From: Chitinophaga silvisoli
GTDB lineage: Bacteria > Bacteroidota > Bacteroidia > Chitinophagales > Chitinophagaceae
Direction of reading: 5' to 3'
Length of the DNA stretch: 64,000 nucleotides
Assembly (NCBI RefSeq): GCF_003412465.1
Contig: NZ_QTJV01000001.1
Span: forward strand, 1,302,001 to 1,366,000
The notes beneath the pieces are model-generated. The model saw only the letters and a program-made list of their open reading frames with translations. It searched no databases and was not told where the DNA came from. Below are positions 17,115 to 25,804 of this stretch, one piece after another; the first letter of the stretch is position 1, and every line of letters begins with the position of its first letter. The position numbers were made by a program, and so were the translations under genes.

Positions 17115-19358
17115 TTACCATGTTTTTTCGCCTTTCTTCATTTTGTCATAAATGGCCTGGTATTCCGGGATCTCTTCTTCATGGGCCAGTTCCACTGATT
17201 TTACCATCCATTTCAGGGCGTTTTCCTTATCGCCCAGTTTATACAGGAGGTTTGCATAAGTCCCCATAGTAAAAGTATTCTTTTCAATTTCCACTACTCT
17301 TTCCATCCATTTCAATGCCTGGGTCAGCAAGGTGGTATCGTTGGTGCCATTGAAGACCTTTTGCGCCATGCTGCTGATTTTGGTAGGGGAGAAGCTGGTG
17401 CCGCCTTTGCCGAGGTAGTCAGTAACACTTTCAGTCAATGGCTGCCAGTCATGCGTCTTTTTTGCGTCTGCTTCCATTTCCAGGATAGCGAGGAATTGCG
17501 GGCGGAATGGATCCGGAATGGAAGTGGTATCTGCATTCTGAAGGGCCAGATCCGCCTTGAATGTTTGTGGAATGAAGGCAGCGTGAATTTTACGCAGGGT
17601 ATCCAGCGGTATTTTTATGATCCTGCGATCATACGTGATCAGTCCATTTTCTTCAATCTCCACATCGAAGGGTTCTGTATAGATAGAGCCTGATTGACCT
17701 TGTGTTTCGTAATCCTTGAGCTTTCTGACCATAGAAGCATAGCGGGTGCTGAATTCGGCAGGAGTAATTTTTACATATCCCCATCCGGCGGCAGCATCCC
17801 ATTCATGGCCTTTTACGGGTACGCCGATGCCACCCCATTCACCCAGTACTCTTGCTTTGCCGGGGAGAGCGGGGGCAATACCGGGGCCGGGATAATCATG
17901 AACATCTGCAAAGTCGGCGTTGGCCCACTTTTCAGAAACCTGTTGTCCGTCCATCTCGTAGTTTTCGCCGGTATGGCCATTCACCAAGCGGGTAGGATCT
18001 GTGCTCTTCAGCCATTTTGTAAGGCGGAGCTGGTCGTAGGTAAACCAGCCTTCATTGAAAAGTACCCAGGAGATGATGGAGGGATGGTTATACAATTGGG
18101 CCACGTTTGCGGCACTTTCTTTTTCAAAAGCTTCTTTTGCCTCTGGTTTCAGGCTGGCGCAGGTCACCATATCCTGCCATACCAGCATGCCTAATTTATC
18201 TGCATAGTAGTACCAGCGGGCAGGCTCTATTTTGATGTGCTTACGGATGGTATTGAAGCCCATGCTTTTGATGGCTTCTATGTCGAACTTCAGTGCTTCG
18301 TCAGTAGGGGCGGTATAGAGGCCATCCGGCCAGAAACCCTGGTCCAGTACGCCCAGGTTGTAGGTATACTGGTCGTTCAGGTAAATTCTTTCCTGTCCTT
18401 TCGGATCTTTTTTGATGGCAATTTTCCGCATGCCGAAATAAGAACTGACGGCATCGGCGGTATCTCCGTTTTGAATGAGTTTTACGGAGAGGTCATAGAG
18501 AAAAGGATCTTCCGGGCTCCAGAGGTGTGCTTTGGGCACAGGTATTTTGATGGTTTCATTGGCTTTACCTTTTACGCGGCTGATGGTCTGCCCCTTGCTG
18601 CCGGCAAAGGCAGCTACTTTTACATTACCTGTCATACCAGTGGTTTTGACAGTGAGCGATACGAAGCCGCCGTCAACATCCGGGGTGATAACGAGGGAGG
18701 AGATGTAGGTGTCAGGTACGGTTTCGAGCCAGACAGTTTGCCAGATGCCGGTAGTGGCGGTGTAGCGGATGCCTTTGGGAGCCAGTACCTGCTTGCCGTG
18801 GGGATTGATGCCCTGGTCGGAGGGATCCCAGACGCTAACCAGTATTTCGTTGTCGCGTTCTTTCAGCAGGCGGGTGATGTCAAAAGAAAAGTTTTGATAG
18901 CCGCCGGTATGAGTGCCTGCCTGTTTTCCATTCACATACACGGTGGTTTGCCAGTCAACTGCGCCAAAATGGAGCAGGATCCGTTTGCCTTCAGGTCTGG
19001 TCACCGCTGGCAGGCGACGTTTATACCAAAGGCGTTGAGAGGGCAATACAGCCTTTTTAACGCCTGATAATGCCGATTCTATAGGATAAGGCACCAGGAT
19101 CTCGCCAGCGAAAATTACAGGCTTTGTAGCGTCTTTATCAGTAATGGCATATTCCCATAACCCGTTCAGGTTTTCCCAGTTGTCACGGATCATCTGCGGA
19201 CGTGGATATTCGGGTAGTGCATTTGCAGGAGAAACGAGCTGGGACCAGCGGGTTTGCAGTGCGGCTGGTTGGATCTCCCAGTTGGTCTGCGCGTGTAATA
19301 CAGGAGCTGCACAGGAAAAGGTGAGGAAAATGGCAAGTTGTTTAACAAAACGTTTCAT
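17115..19358 (-). CDS. Secreted glycoside hydrolase family 2 enzyme with TPR-like tail
   Basis: A 747-residue GH2-type enzyme (beta-galactosidase, glucuronidase or mannosidase-like). ATG 19358 opens a signal peptide ending at about LHAQ. The sugar-binding jelly roll (WYKRRLPA, LHFGAVDWQTTVYVNGKQAG) is followed by an immunoglobulin-like domain and the TIM barrel. The acid/base segment is SWVLFNEGW and the probable nucleophile lies in VLGEWGGIG. After the barrel, from about residue 610, comes a helical extension with TPR-like spacing (ALKWMERVVEIEKNTF, NALKWMVKSVELAHEEE), which is unusual for GH2. Substrate is not readable; a role in plant or host glycan breakdown fits the nearby fucosidase. 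Confidence 0.92.
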   Translation of the reverse strand: MKRFVKQLAIFLTFSCAAPVLHAQTNWEIQPAALQTRWSQLVSPANALPEYPRPQMIRDNWENLNGLWEYAITDKDATKPVIFAGEILVPYPIESALSGVKKAVLPSQRLWYKRRLPAVTRPEGKRILLHFGAVDWQTTVYVNGKQAGTHTGGYQNFSFDITRLLKERDNEILVSVWDPSDQGINPHGKQVLAPKGIRYTATTGIWQTVWLETVPDTYISSLVITPDVDGGFVSLTVKTTGMTGNVKVAAFAGSKGQTISRVKGKANETIKIPVPKAHLWSPEDPFLYDLSVKLIQNGDTADAVSSYFGMRKIAIKKDPKGQERIYLNDQYTYNLGVLDQGFWPDGLYTAPTDEALKFDIEAIKSMGFNTIRKHIKIEPARWYYYADKLGMLVWQDMVTCASLKPEAKEAFEKESAANVAQLYNHPSIISWVLFNEGWFTYDQLRLTKWLKSTDPTRLVNGHTGENYEMDGQQVSEKWANADFADVHDYPGPGIAPALPGKARVLGEWGGIGVPVKGHEWDAAAGWGYVKITPAEFSTRYASMVRKLKDYETQGQSGSIYTEPFDVEIEENGLITYDRRIIKIPLDTLRKIHAAFIPQTFKADLALQNADTTSIPDPFRPQFLAILEMEADAKKTHDWQPLTESVTDYLGKGGTSFSPTKISSMAQKVFNGTNDTTLLTQALKWMERVVEIEKNTFTMGTYANLLYKLGDKENALKWMVKSVELAHEEEIPEYQAIYDKMKKGEKTW

Positions 19359-19526
19359 TATAAAGTACATGGTGTTTAAGTAGCTGACGAATATAGCAGC
19401 CAGGGGGAAGTATATCCGCAGTTATAGAAGGTGAAATATGACTAGTTGCGGATGATGGGGGAAGGTAACATGAAGATTGACTCATTTAGATTCTACAGCC
19501 GGCCACAGGCCTTCCTTTCCTGCCTT

Positions 19527-19557
19527 CGATCGCTGATGCCGCAGGCATCAGCGATCG
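19527..19557. repeat. Perfect 14-bp palindrome after the methyltransferase gene
   Basis: Arms CGATCGCTGATGCC (19527-19540) and GGCATCAGCGATCG (19544-19557) with a 3-base loop. It lies 14 bases downstream of the minus-strand methyltransferase stop. There is no T-run on either side, so it may be a 3'-end stabilising hairpin, a U-less terminator, or one copy of a dispersed palindromic repeat. Confidence 0.7.
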
Positions 19558-19570
19558 GCTAGAATAAAAG

Positions 19571-20389
19571 TCAGGCGAGCATTGAAAGCAGCAATAAGGG
19601 CATACCGGCGAGTTGCTGGTACAATTCGACTTTGCTGGTTAGCTGGAAATCATCATACTTCACCAGGCCGTAGCGGCGGATTTCCTCTTCGGAAAACAAT
19701 GTTGTAAAGGGAATGAAATCAGGAGCCAAGCCCTGGGATGCCAGTTTATCAGCATAATCTTCCCCATAAAAACGAACATGTCCCGGATCTCCGAATGCAA
19801 TAGCCCGCTGGGCCGGAGAGGTAATGGAATAATCCTGATACGTCTTTTTCATGCCATGTTTGATGGGCACCTGGATCAGGGCAATACCATCGGGTTTGAG
19901 CACTCTGCGTAGTTCGCGCATAGCCTGTGCATCGTCATGAATGTATTCCAGCACATGGCTGCAGAGGATCACATCATAGGTGTTGTCCGGAATTTCGGGC
20001 ATGTCTGTGATGTCAAGATAGATCGTATCTGCAGGGTAAGTACTTTCAAACATCTGTGCGAATTTATCTGCAGGCGTGTATTGCAGCCCTTTGATCTTCC
20101 TGAAATAATTGTAGAAAATAGCTTCAGGGCCGATGTGGAGCAGCTTCTTGCCGGGAGCGATAAATGCAGGATGTCGCTGAAGGTAGAGCCATAGTGCGCG
20201 ATCGCGTTCGTTGGAGCGGCAGCGCGGACATTGTCCCGGTCGTCTGTCAACGCCGAGGGGCAGAAAGTGCGTAAAAGAATGATTACAGCAAGGGCAGTTT
20301 ACAGTGTTTCCACTATAGTAAAGACCGCGGAATTGCAGGTACAGCGGTAGCGCTGTCCTTTTCAGGATTTTTTTAATAATCTGACGCAT
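19571..20389 (-). CDS. SAM-dependent methyltransferase with N-terminal zinc-ribbon
   Basis: A 272-residue class I methyltransferase. An N-terminal four-cysteine motif (CPCCNHSF, then CPRCRSNERDRA, about residues 33-67) looks like a zinc ribbon. The Rossmann part follows, with the glycine motif degenerate (LLHIGPEAIF), acidic residues at YLDITDMPEIPDNTYDVILC, and a Methyltransf_11-like segment HVLEYIHDDAQAMRELRRVLKPDG. The substrate is unknown; proteins of this kind are often encoded near surface polysaccharide genes, but none is adjacent. The gene stands alone. Confidence 0.88.
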   Translation of the reverse strand: MRQIIKKILKRTALPLYLQFRGLYYSGNTVNCPCCNHSFTHFLPLGVDRRPGQCPRCRSNERDRALWLYLQRHPAFIAPGKKLLHIGPEAIFYNYFRKIKGLQYTPADKFAQMFESTYPADTIYLDITDMPEIPDNTYDVILCSHVLEYIHDDAQAMRELRRVLKPDGIALIQVPIKHGMKKTYQDYSITSPAQRAIAFGDPGHVRFYGEDYADKLASQGLAPDFIPFTTLFSEEEIRRYGLVKYDDFQLTSKVELYQQLAGMPLLLLSMLA

Positions 20390-20637
20390 GAAAGTTGAGC
20401 ATTAGGCTGATAGGGAATTATTACGCATTACTTGTTGGATCAAATGTGAGGAAAGAAACTGAATGTGCAAGAGGAAAATGACTGCCGGTAGCTTCATGGG
20501 CAAATGAAATATAAATTATAAAATAAATGATTTGTAGAACTGTGGGTGTGGGCATGTTGACGGCGGACTGAAGAAGTGTCTCTAAGGGAAAATAAAAGTG
20601 CGGTCAGGATGCAACCTTTTAGCTGAAACGATCACTC

Positions 20638-20808
20638 TCATATATGAGAACCATATTTTTCTTTTTGTTGACCATAAATGGGTTTGGACAAAATCTGCCA
20701 TCCCTGCTTCTGAATAAGAATATCAATGCGACCGTCTGGACCTTTCTGGATATCAATTTTACAATTACTCAAAATTGTGAATATACCATCAGAAAAGGAG
20801 AATTTAAA
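20638..20808 (-). pseudogene. Possible gene remnant (open frame without start)
   Basis: On the minus strand 56 codons are open between two stops. The translation looks coding-like (IDIQKGPDGRIDILIQKQGW, then QILSKPIYGQ), but the frame has no ATG. It is preceded by a stop, with a possible continuation in another frame upstream. It may be the C-terminal piece of a decayed gene. I do not recognise the family. Confidence 0.25.
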
Positions 20809-20861
20809 TCAACCGGTTTGTTAAAATGACATAAATCATGAATGTCGATTGTTATTTGCAG

Positions 20862-20869
20862 TAGCTTTG
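20862..20869 (+). promoter_or_regulatory. -7 promoter element of queD
   Basis: TAGCTTTG (TAnnTTTG), 20 bases before the GTG start at 20890. Confidence 0.55.
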
Positions 20870-20889
20870 CAAAAATTTGAGAACGATCA

Positions 20890-21315
20890 GTGTTGCAAAT
20901 CACTAAAATATTCAACTTTGAAACGGCCCATGCCCTGCATGGATACGCCGGCAAATGCAGGAACTTACATGGACATTCCTATAAACTGCATGTAACTGTC
21001 AGCAGCAAAACACCCGAAGAAGGATATTTGGGGGGCACAGGAATTTTGATGGACTTTAAAGACCTGAAGAAACTGGTAAATGAGAAAGTGGTTGATAAAT
21101 TTGATCACCGCCTTATTCTGTCCAAAGCTTACCTGGCTGCTAACCCGAATCTGGGAGAGCTGGAAAATCTCGAAATCTGGGACATGGAACCATCCGCAGA
21201 GAATATCATCCTGTATATCAAGCAGGAGTTGCAGGGTGGATTTCCGGAAGATGTAGAGTTAGTTAAACTGGTTTTGTATGAAACCAGTGATTCGTACGCC
21301 GAATGGATCAAGTAA
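20890..21315 (+). CDS. queD: 6-carboxy-5,6,7,8-tetrahydropterin synthase (QueD/PTPS family)
   Basis: A 141-residue enzyme that converts dihydroneopterin triphosphate to 6-carboxytetrahydropterin, the second step of queuosine and 7-deazapurine synthesis. The zinc ligands are visible as His14 (FETAH) and the HGH pair His27 and His29, with the catalytic Cys23 (GKCRNLHGHS). The C-terminal element VKLVLYETSDSYAEW is the expected active-site strand. The start is GTG 20890: a stop codon lies 12 bases upstream and no ATG is available. No other queuosine gene is nearby. Confidence 0.92.
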   Translation: MLQITKIFNFETAHALHGYAGKCRNLHGHSYKLHVTVSSKTPEEGYLGGTGILMDFKDLKKLVNEKVVDKFDHRLILSKAYLAANPNLGELENLEIWDMEPSAENIILYIKQELQGGFPEDVELVKLVLYETSDSYAEWIK

Positions 21316-21435
21316 TATATTTGAATCTAAGCCGCAATAGAGTGGATCAAGTCACAAACTGGTGGTTGTATCATGGGAATCATCGCATAGCTTTAAGGAT
21401 CAACATTATGGTAAACTGATACACCCTTTTTCCGA

Positions 21436-21468
21436 TAAAAGGCCTGAGCAATGCTCAGGCCTTTTTGT
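21436..21468. terminator. Bidirectional terminator between queD and the reductase gene
   Basis: Perfect 10-bp stem, arms AGGCCTGAGC (21440-21449) and GCTCAGGCCT (21453-21462), 3-base loop, with an A-run before and a T-run after. Confidence 0.88.
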
Positions 21469-21493
21469 TGTAGCCTATATGCAGGCTGCTGTT

Positions 21494-23725
21494 CTATACT
21501 GTCAACTGTGCCTGTGGCAACTCGCACGCTCCGCCTGCACAGGCGATAGCACCCAGGGTGTTCACATCCACATAATCAGGTAATTCCTCTTTGTATTTGC
21601 TCCAGTCGATCATCTTTGCATTCTTCACGATCGTCATGTAGCGATAATAACGATGCACATCTTTCAATGCATAAGTCATTTTCTTCAGATCTTTCTTAAA
21701 GTAGTTCCTGGCAAACTTCTTCGCACGCCTGATCCAGTCTTTCTGATAGAAGATTTTTTCACGACTTCCTTCCAGGGACAGATTTCTGTCCAGCACATAC
21801 ATACATGCTTTCCATAAGTCCTGGTCAAATGCATGCAGACCATCCACAATCAGACCAGATGCCATGATTACGCCGTCTCCATACATCTTAATCAGTTCAT
21901 CGGGGGTGAATACTTCTGAATAAGGAGCCTGGTTGTATTCCAGAGAACCGGACATACCCAGCAGAGAAATACCTGCAAAGTATTTACGGTTAGCATAGAT
22001 ATAATCGGTTACATCTTCCCAGTTATCCACTGAGATCGTGTTGGATACATTATGTCTTACCGATGGAATCACGCATCTTTCAATATTGGTACCCGGATAC
22101 ACCCAGTTCTCCATGATGAACTTCACAATTTCCAGGTGTTTCACACCATATACATCGTGTTTGCTCATTGCCTTGGGTTCCGCTTCCATGGCAAAGCCAA
22201 TGGCATAGTCGCGACCATTGAAATCCCATACACTTTTCTCTACCAGTTCCGGATTCTGTGACTTGAAGAACTCTACGCCATATTCATCCGGATTGACCTG
22301 TACATAACGGATCCAGCGTTTACCTTCCACAGGTTTTACACCTGATGAAGAACCCAGGATAATTGCACCATTACCATCAGGTTTGCTCAGCGTGGTACGG
22401 GCTGCATAATTGATACCTAATACTGCTGCCAGTTCCTTGTTAATATCTTTGATGAGTTGTACACCTTCTGCCAGTATTTCTTTGTTTAGCAGTACATCAG
22501 GATTATCTAACCATCCTGAAATAGCACAACCTAATAATGCTTCTTTTTTAAAGATTTCTTCGGTAACACCTCCTACATAATCGAAGGTTGTATAGCCTGC
22601 CTGCAGCGTACCTAAGATGGCCAGTGCCTTACACATGCGCAGGAAAGTCTTTTTATCCCGGCACATCGCACCATTACCAGTCGTCAGGTTACATCCCTGC
22701 CAGCCGGATACCCATCCATCTTCCGTTTTCAGTTTAGGCACCATCCCTACTTCTACACATGGATTGTACAGAATTTCCAGATCATCCAGCCATACGAAGC
22801 CGGGTTCACCAAATTCCTTTACTGATTCCATGATTGATTGAAACTCTTCGTAAGTAGTTTCTGATTTCAGCAGGGCAACAGAATTATTAGAGCGTGCACG
22901 TTGGGGTTGTGTAATATACCAGTTACCGGTCTTGGCATTCAGCATCTCCTCATCATCTTTGCTGAAAATACAGATGGTGGCGCTTCTTCTTACACCACCA
23001 GCCAGTACTGCATTTGAAGCATGCATTACGATATCGTATGCCAGGATGCTTCTCATGGTACCACCTTGTGATTTCAGCCATTGTTCGATGATTTCTTCGA
23101 TCTTCTGAATCGCTATCTTCAGTGGATCGGAGCCAGGTGCCTTGAAGCCGGATGAGATGTAAGCTCCTTTAGGTCTGATCAGGGAATAATCAAGCCTTAC
23201 CTCATATCCCCAATAAGTCTGGAACTTATTGTCAGCTCTGAAATAGGAAGCCAGCAGTACGCCGATCGCATCTGCCCAGCCTTCTATACTGTCTTCAATT
23301 ATGAAGGTTCTTGTTCCTTTGTCACGTACCTGTAATTCAGGCAGTTTTGCAATGTGATGATGTTGTACTGAAAAACCAACTCCACACCCGCTCAGCAGCC
23401 ACCACATAGATTCCCGGAAGAACTCCGGTCTGTCGCAATAAGAGGTCAGACAGTTGTACATCTTGGAGTTATGGCGCAGGATGGGTTGTCCACCAAATTG
23501 AAGCGCCCGCTGTGAACCTAATACCAGTTTATCAACATAAGCATCTTCTGCAAAATCCATGTATTCCGACAACACCTTGTTATCAAGCAGGTGTGCGTAT
23601 TTGTCACGGTGCATTTTCATGACCCGCTCCCGGATGGCTTCTTCCCAGGTTTCCTTCCTGCTTAGTTCAGGACGGTACTTTAAATAGCCGGTCTGTAGCT
23701 TAAATTCTGATAGAAAGTTCTGCAT
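21494..23725 (-). CDS. rtpR: Adenosylcobalamin-dependent ribonucleoside-triphosphate reductase (class II)
   Basis: A 743-residue monomeric class II ribonucleotide reductase that makes dNTPs using coenzyme B12, close in length and layout to the Lactobacillus leichmannii enzyme. Visible landmarks are YNCLTSYCDRP (first redox cysteine region), WLLSGCGVGFSVQ, the radical-site motif NPCVE at about residue 320 in the place of NPCGE, and a C-terminal CAGGAC pair (two Cys five residues apart) for re-reduction. It has its own promoter: TACATTTG on the minus strand at 23806-23813, giving a leader of about 75 bases. No cobalamin riboswitch signature was found in that leader. It does not need oxygen, in contrast to class I enzymes. 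Confidence 0.93.
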   Translation of the reverse strand: MQNFLSEFKLQTGYLKYRPELSRKETWEEAIRERVMKMHRDKYAHLLDNKVLSEYMDFAEDAYVDKLVLGSQRALQFGGQPILRHNSKMYNCLTSYCDRPEFFRESMWWLLSGCGVGFSVQHHHIAKLPELQVRDKGTRTFIIEDSIEGWADAIGVLLASYFRADNKFQTYWGYEVRLDYSLIRPKGAYISSGFKAPGSDPLKIAIQKIEEIIEQWLKSQGGTMRSILAYDIVMHASNAVLAGGVRRSATICIFSKDDEEMLNAKTGNWYITQPQRARSNNSVALLKSETTYEEFQSIMESVKEFGEPGFVWLDDLEILYNPCVEVGMVPKLKTEDGWVSGWQGCNLTTGNGAMCRDKKTFLRMCKALAILGTLQAGYTTFDYVGGVTEEIFKKEALLGCAISGWLDNPDVLLNKEILAEGVQLIKDINKELAAVLGINYAARTTLSKPDGNGAIILGSSSGVKPVEGKRWIRYVQVNPDEYGVEFFKSQNPELVEKSVWDFNGRDYAIGFAMEAEPKAMSKHDVYGVKHLEIVKFIMENWVYPGTNIERCVIPSVRHNVSNTISVDNWEDVTDYIYANRKYFAGISLLGMSGSLEYNQAPYSEVFTPDELIKMYGDGVIMASGLIVDGLHAFDQDLWKACMYVLDRNLSLEGSREKIFYQKDWIRRAKKFARNYFKKDLKKMTYALKDVHRYYRYMTIVKNAKMIDWSKYKEELPDYVDVNTLGAIACAGGACELPQAQLTV

Positions 23726-23975
23726 GCTCTAAAAGTCTTGATTTATAATGCCTAACAAGGGTATGGCTAGGAATAAACAGCGAAGTTGGCGATGTGATAA
23801 CGCTACAAATGTATTGGTTTGGGGAAAAGGCCCTTCAGAAAGTTAAACACATGTGTGCATAAATAGTTTCTATTTTTTAAAAGGCCTGCGATAGCAAGGT
23901 AATCCACTCTGTTTAAAATTTTACTCACCAAATACCTATTCTGAAAAATCTTATATCTTCACATCTAAAATCCGG
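23726..23975. other. Divergent promoter region, reductase / LytS kinase
   Basis: No gene. It holds the minus-strand -7 element TACATTTG at 23806-23813 and, near the right end, TATATCTTC at 23952-23960, which resembles a -7 element for the kinase gene. Confidence 0.4.
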
Positions 23976-24053
23976 ATTATTAACACCAATCTTACCAAAG
24001 AAGAACGCTGGGCCTTATTTCGCGCGGCTCTCATCACATCACCGCTCATCGCG

Positions 24054-24977
24054 ATGCTGCTGGTTACCCCCGTATTCCTGGTCCGGAATGTGAGTACTAC
24101 GCACATTTGGATCGGTTTTCCCTTCGCTACCGTTGGTATATTCATAGCATGGATGTTCCATATCTTCCTGATCGGGCGGGTTGCACTTAATAAAAACCGG
24201 TTTTTTGTCTCCACCTTTACAATGATCTTCCTGACAACTATTACTTATTTCTTTGGCAGGATGAATCATTTTATACTCCCCGGTACTGCTTTCTATTTAT
24301 TCAGGATCGTTAATATCATTGCGGTCAATTCCATGATATTTATCATTTCTGTGGTGATCTTATTGAACAGGACCAAAAAGAAACTGGACATCGAAAACGA
24401 ACAATTAAAATTCGCTAACCTGCAATCCCGTTACGAGGTATTGCACAACCAGCTGAACCCACATTTTCTGTTCAATGCGATCGGTACAGCTAAGGCGTTG
24501 ATCCGCAAAGATCCGGCCATTGCCGATGAATACCTGGTGAAATTATCGAGTTTCCTCCGCCTGGGCCTGGAAAATAAAAAGTTCGATACCATCACTGTGA
24601 AAGAGGAACTGGCTTTCTGCGAAGATTATATCGCCCTGCAGCAGATGCGCTTTGATACCGCTCTTCAGTTTGCATCAGAGATTGATGAGAAATATCTTAC
24701 CTATTTCGTGCCTTATTTTGCTATCCTGATTTTAGTGGAGAATGCCGTGAAGCATAATAACATGACAGAAGAAGCCCCCCTTAAGATTACAGTGACAAAT
24801 AATGAAACCAGTTTGTTGGTAAGCAATAATATACAGCCCCGTTTCCTGCTGGAGGCATCTTCCAGAATGGGATTGCAAAACCTGAAGGAGAGATACCGCT
24901 TGCTGTATGGTGAAACTGTTACTGTCAATAATGACGGAGAAACATTTAGTGTAAGTATAAAAATGATACGCAAATGA
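24054..24977 (+). CDS. LytS-type sensor histidine kinase
   Basis: A membrane histidine kinase of the HisK/LytS family that phosphorylates the response regulator encoded next. From ATG 24054 there are about four transmembrane segments, a short coiled stretch (KKKLDIENEQLKFANLQSRY), the phospho-acceptor motif NQLNPHFLFNAIGTAKALI and an ATPase part (ILVENAVKHNNMTEE and MGLQNLKERYRLLYG). The same frame stays open upstream with membrane-protein-like coding (TKEERWALFRAALITSPLIA) but holds no ATG, GTG or TTG. The true start may be an ATT at 23976 or 23979. The stop overlaps the next start (ATGA). Confidence 0.9.
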   Translation: MLLVTPVFLVRNVSTTHIWIGFPFATVGIFIAWMFHIFLIGRVALNKNRFFVSTFTMIFLTTITYFFGRMNHFILPGTAFYLFRIVNIIAVNSMIFIISVVILLNRTKKKLDIENEQLKFANLQSRYEVLHNQLNPHFLFNAIGTAKALIRKDPAIADEYLVKLSSFLRLGLENKKFDTITVKEELAFCEDYIALQQMRFDTALQFASEIDEKYLTYFVPYFAILILVENAVKHNNMTEEAPLKITVTNNETSLLVSNNIQPRFLLEASSRMGLQNLKERYRLLYGETVTVNNDGETFSVSIKMIRK

Positions 24978-25717
24978 ATGTAGTGATCATTGAAGATGAG
25001 AAGAACCTGGCCGAAGAATTACAGCATTATATTCTCACTGCACGCAAAGAATGGACGATTGTAAAGATCCTTCCTTCCGTAAAACAAGCCCTGGCATGGT
25101 TTGAATCCAATACCTGCCAGCTGGTGTTCAGCGATATCCAGTTGGGAGACGGACTGAGTTTCGAGATCTTCCATCAGTTAAAGCACCATGTTCCCGTCAT
25201 TTTCTGCACTGCATTTAATGAATACGCCATCCAGGCATTTAAAAGCAATGGAATTGATTACATCCTGAAACCTTATGGGCAGTCAGCTATCAATGATGCG
25301 ATCACGCATTATGAATCGCTGCGACAGAGTATTTCACCGGATTATAATACCATTATCCAGTTATTGCAGAAGCCCAGCGCTACTTCCAGGTTGCTGGTCA
25401 GCCTGCGGGACAAGATCATTCCCATTAAAACAGAAGATATTGCCCTGTTTTACATCCAGCATGGGCAGGTATCCCTTATTGATTTCGAACAGCATAAGTA
25501 TGTTATCAGTCAGCCGCTGGATGAACTGGAAACTGTGCTTGGCCCTGGCTTTTACCGGGCAGACAGGCAGCACCTCGTGAACCGCAAGGCTATTCGCGAT
25601 GTATCCCAATACCTGGGCAGGAAACTGTTGCTCAACCTCCTGGTAGATTATAATGAAGCCATTACCATCAGGAAAGAAAAAGCGACAGAATTCCTTGAAT
25701 GGCTCACAAAAGACTAA
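24974..25717 (+). CDS. LytTR-family response regulator
   Basis: A 247-residue regulator with an N-terminal receiver domain (MNVVIIEDEKNLAEELQHYI; phospho-acceptor Asp in VFSDIQLGDG; conserved Lys in IDYILKP) and a C-terminal LytTR DNA-binding domain (LVSLRDKIIPIKTEDIALFY, then FYRADRQHLVNRKAI). It overlaps the kinase gene by 4 bases. Its most likely target is the exporter and receptor cluster that starts 87 bases downstream on the same strand. LytTR domains bind short direct repeats, but I could not identify a convincing pair. Confidence 0.93.
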   Translation: MNVVIIEDEKNLAEELQHYILTARKEWTIVKILPSVKQALAWFESNTCQLVFSDIQLGDGLSFEIFHQLKHHVPVIFCTAFNEYAIQAFKSNGIDYILKPYGQSAINDAITHYESLRQSISPDYNTIIQLLQKPSATSRLLVSLRDKIIPIKTEDIALFYIQHGQVSLIDFEQHKYVISQPLDELETVLGPGFYRADRQHLVNRKAIRDVSQYLGRKLLLNLLVDYNEAITIRKEKATEFLEWLTKD

Positions 25718-25804
25718 TCCATTCCCCATTTTGTCTAACTCAGCAAACCTGATTTTTACAGTTGCTGTTTGTTTTGAATATTTGCTTTCGTAAACAAATT
25801 CCTG

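Larger units (their letters stand above)
20390..20889. other. 500-base gap upstream of queD
   Basis: No intact gene seen. It contains the orphan open frame at 20638-20808 (listed separately) and the queD -7 element at 20862-20869. The part from 20390 to 20635 shows nothing recognisable. Confidence 0.4.

Noticed and set aside
18237..19067. Plus-strand open frame of 276 residues
   Set aside because: Antisense to the GH2 gene, which has clear catalytic motifs on the other strand; composition follows that of the complementary codons.
23726..23940. Cobalamin riboswitch upstream of the class II reductase
   Set aside because: Expected because of the B12 requirement, but no B12-box-like sequence or matching stems were found by eye.
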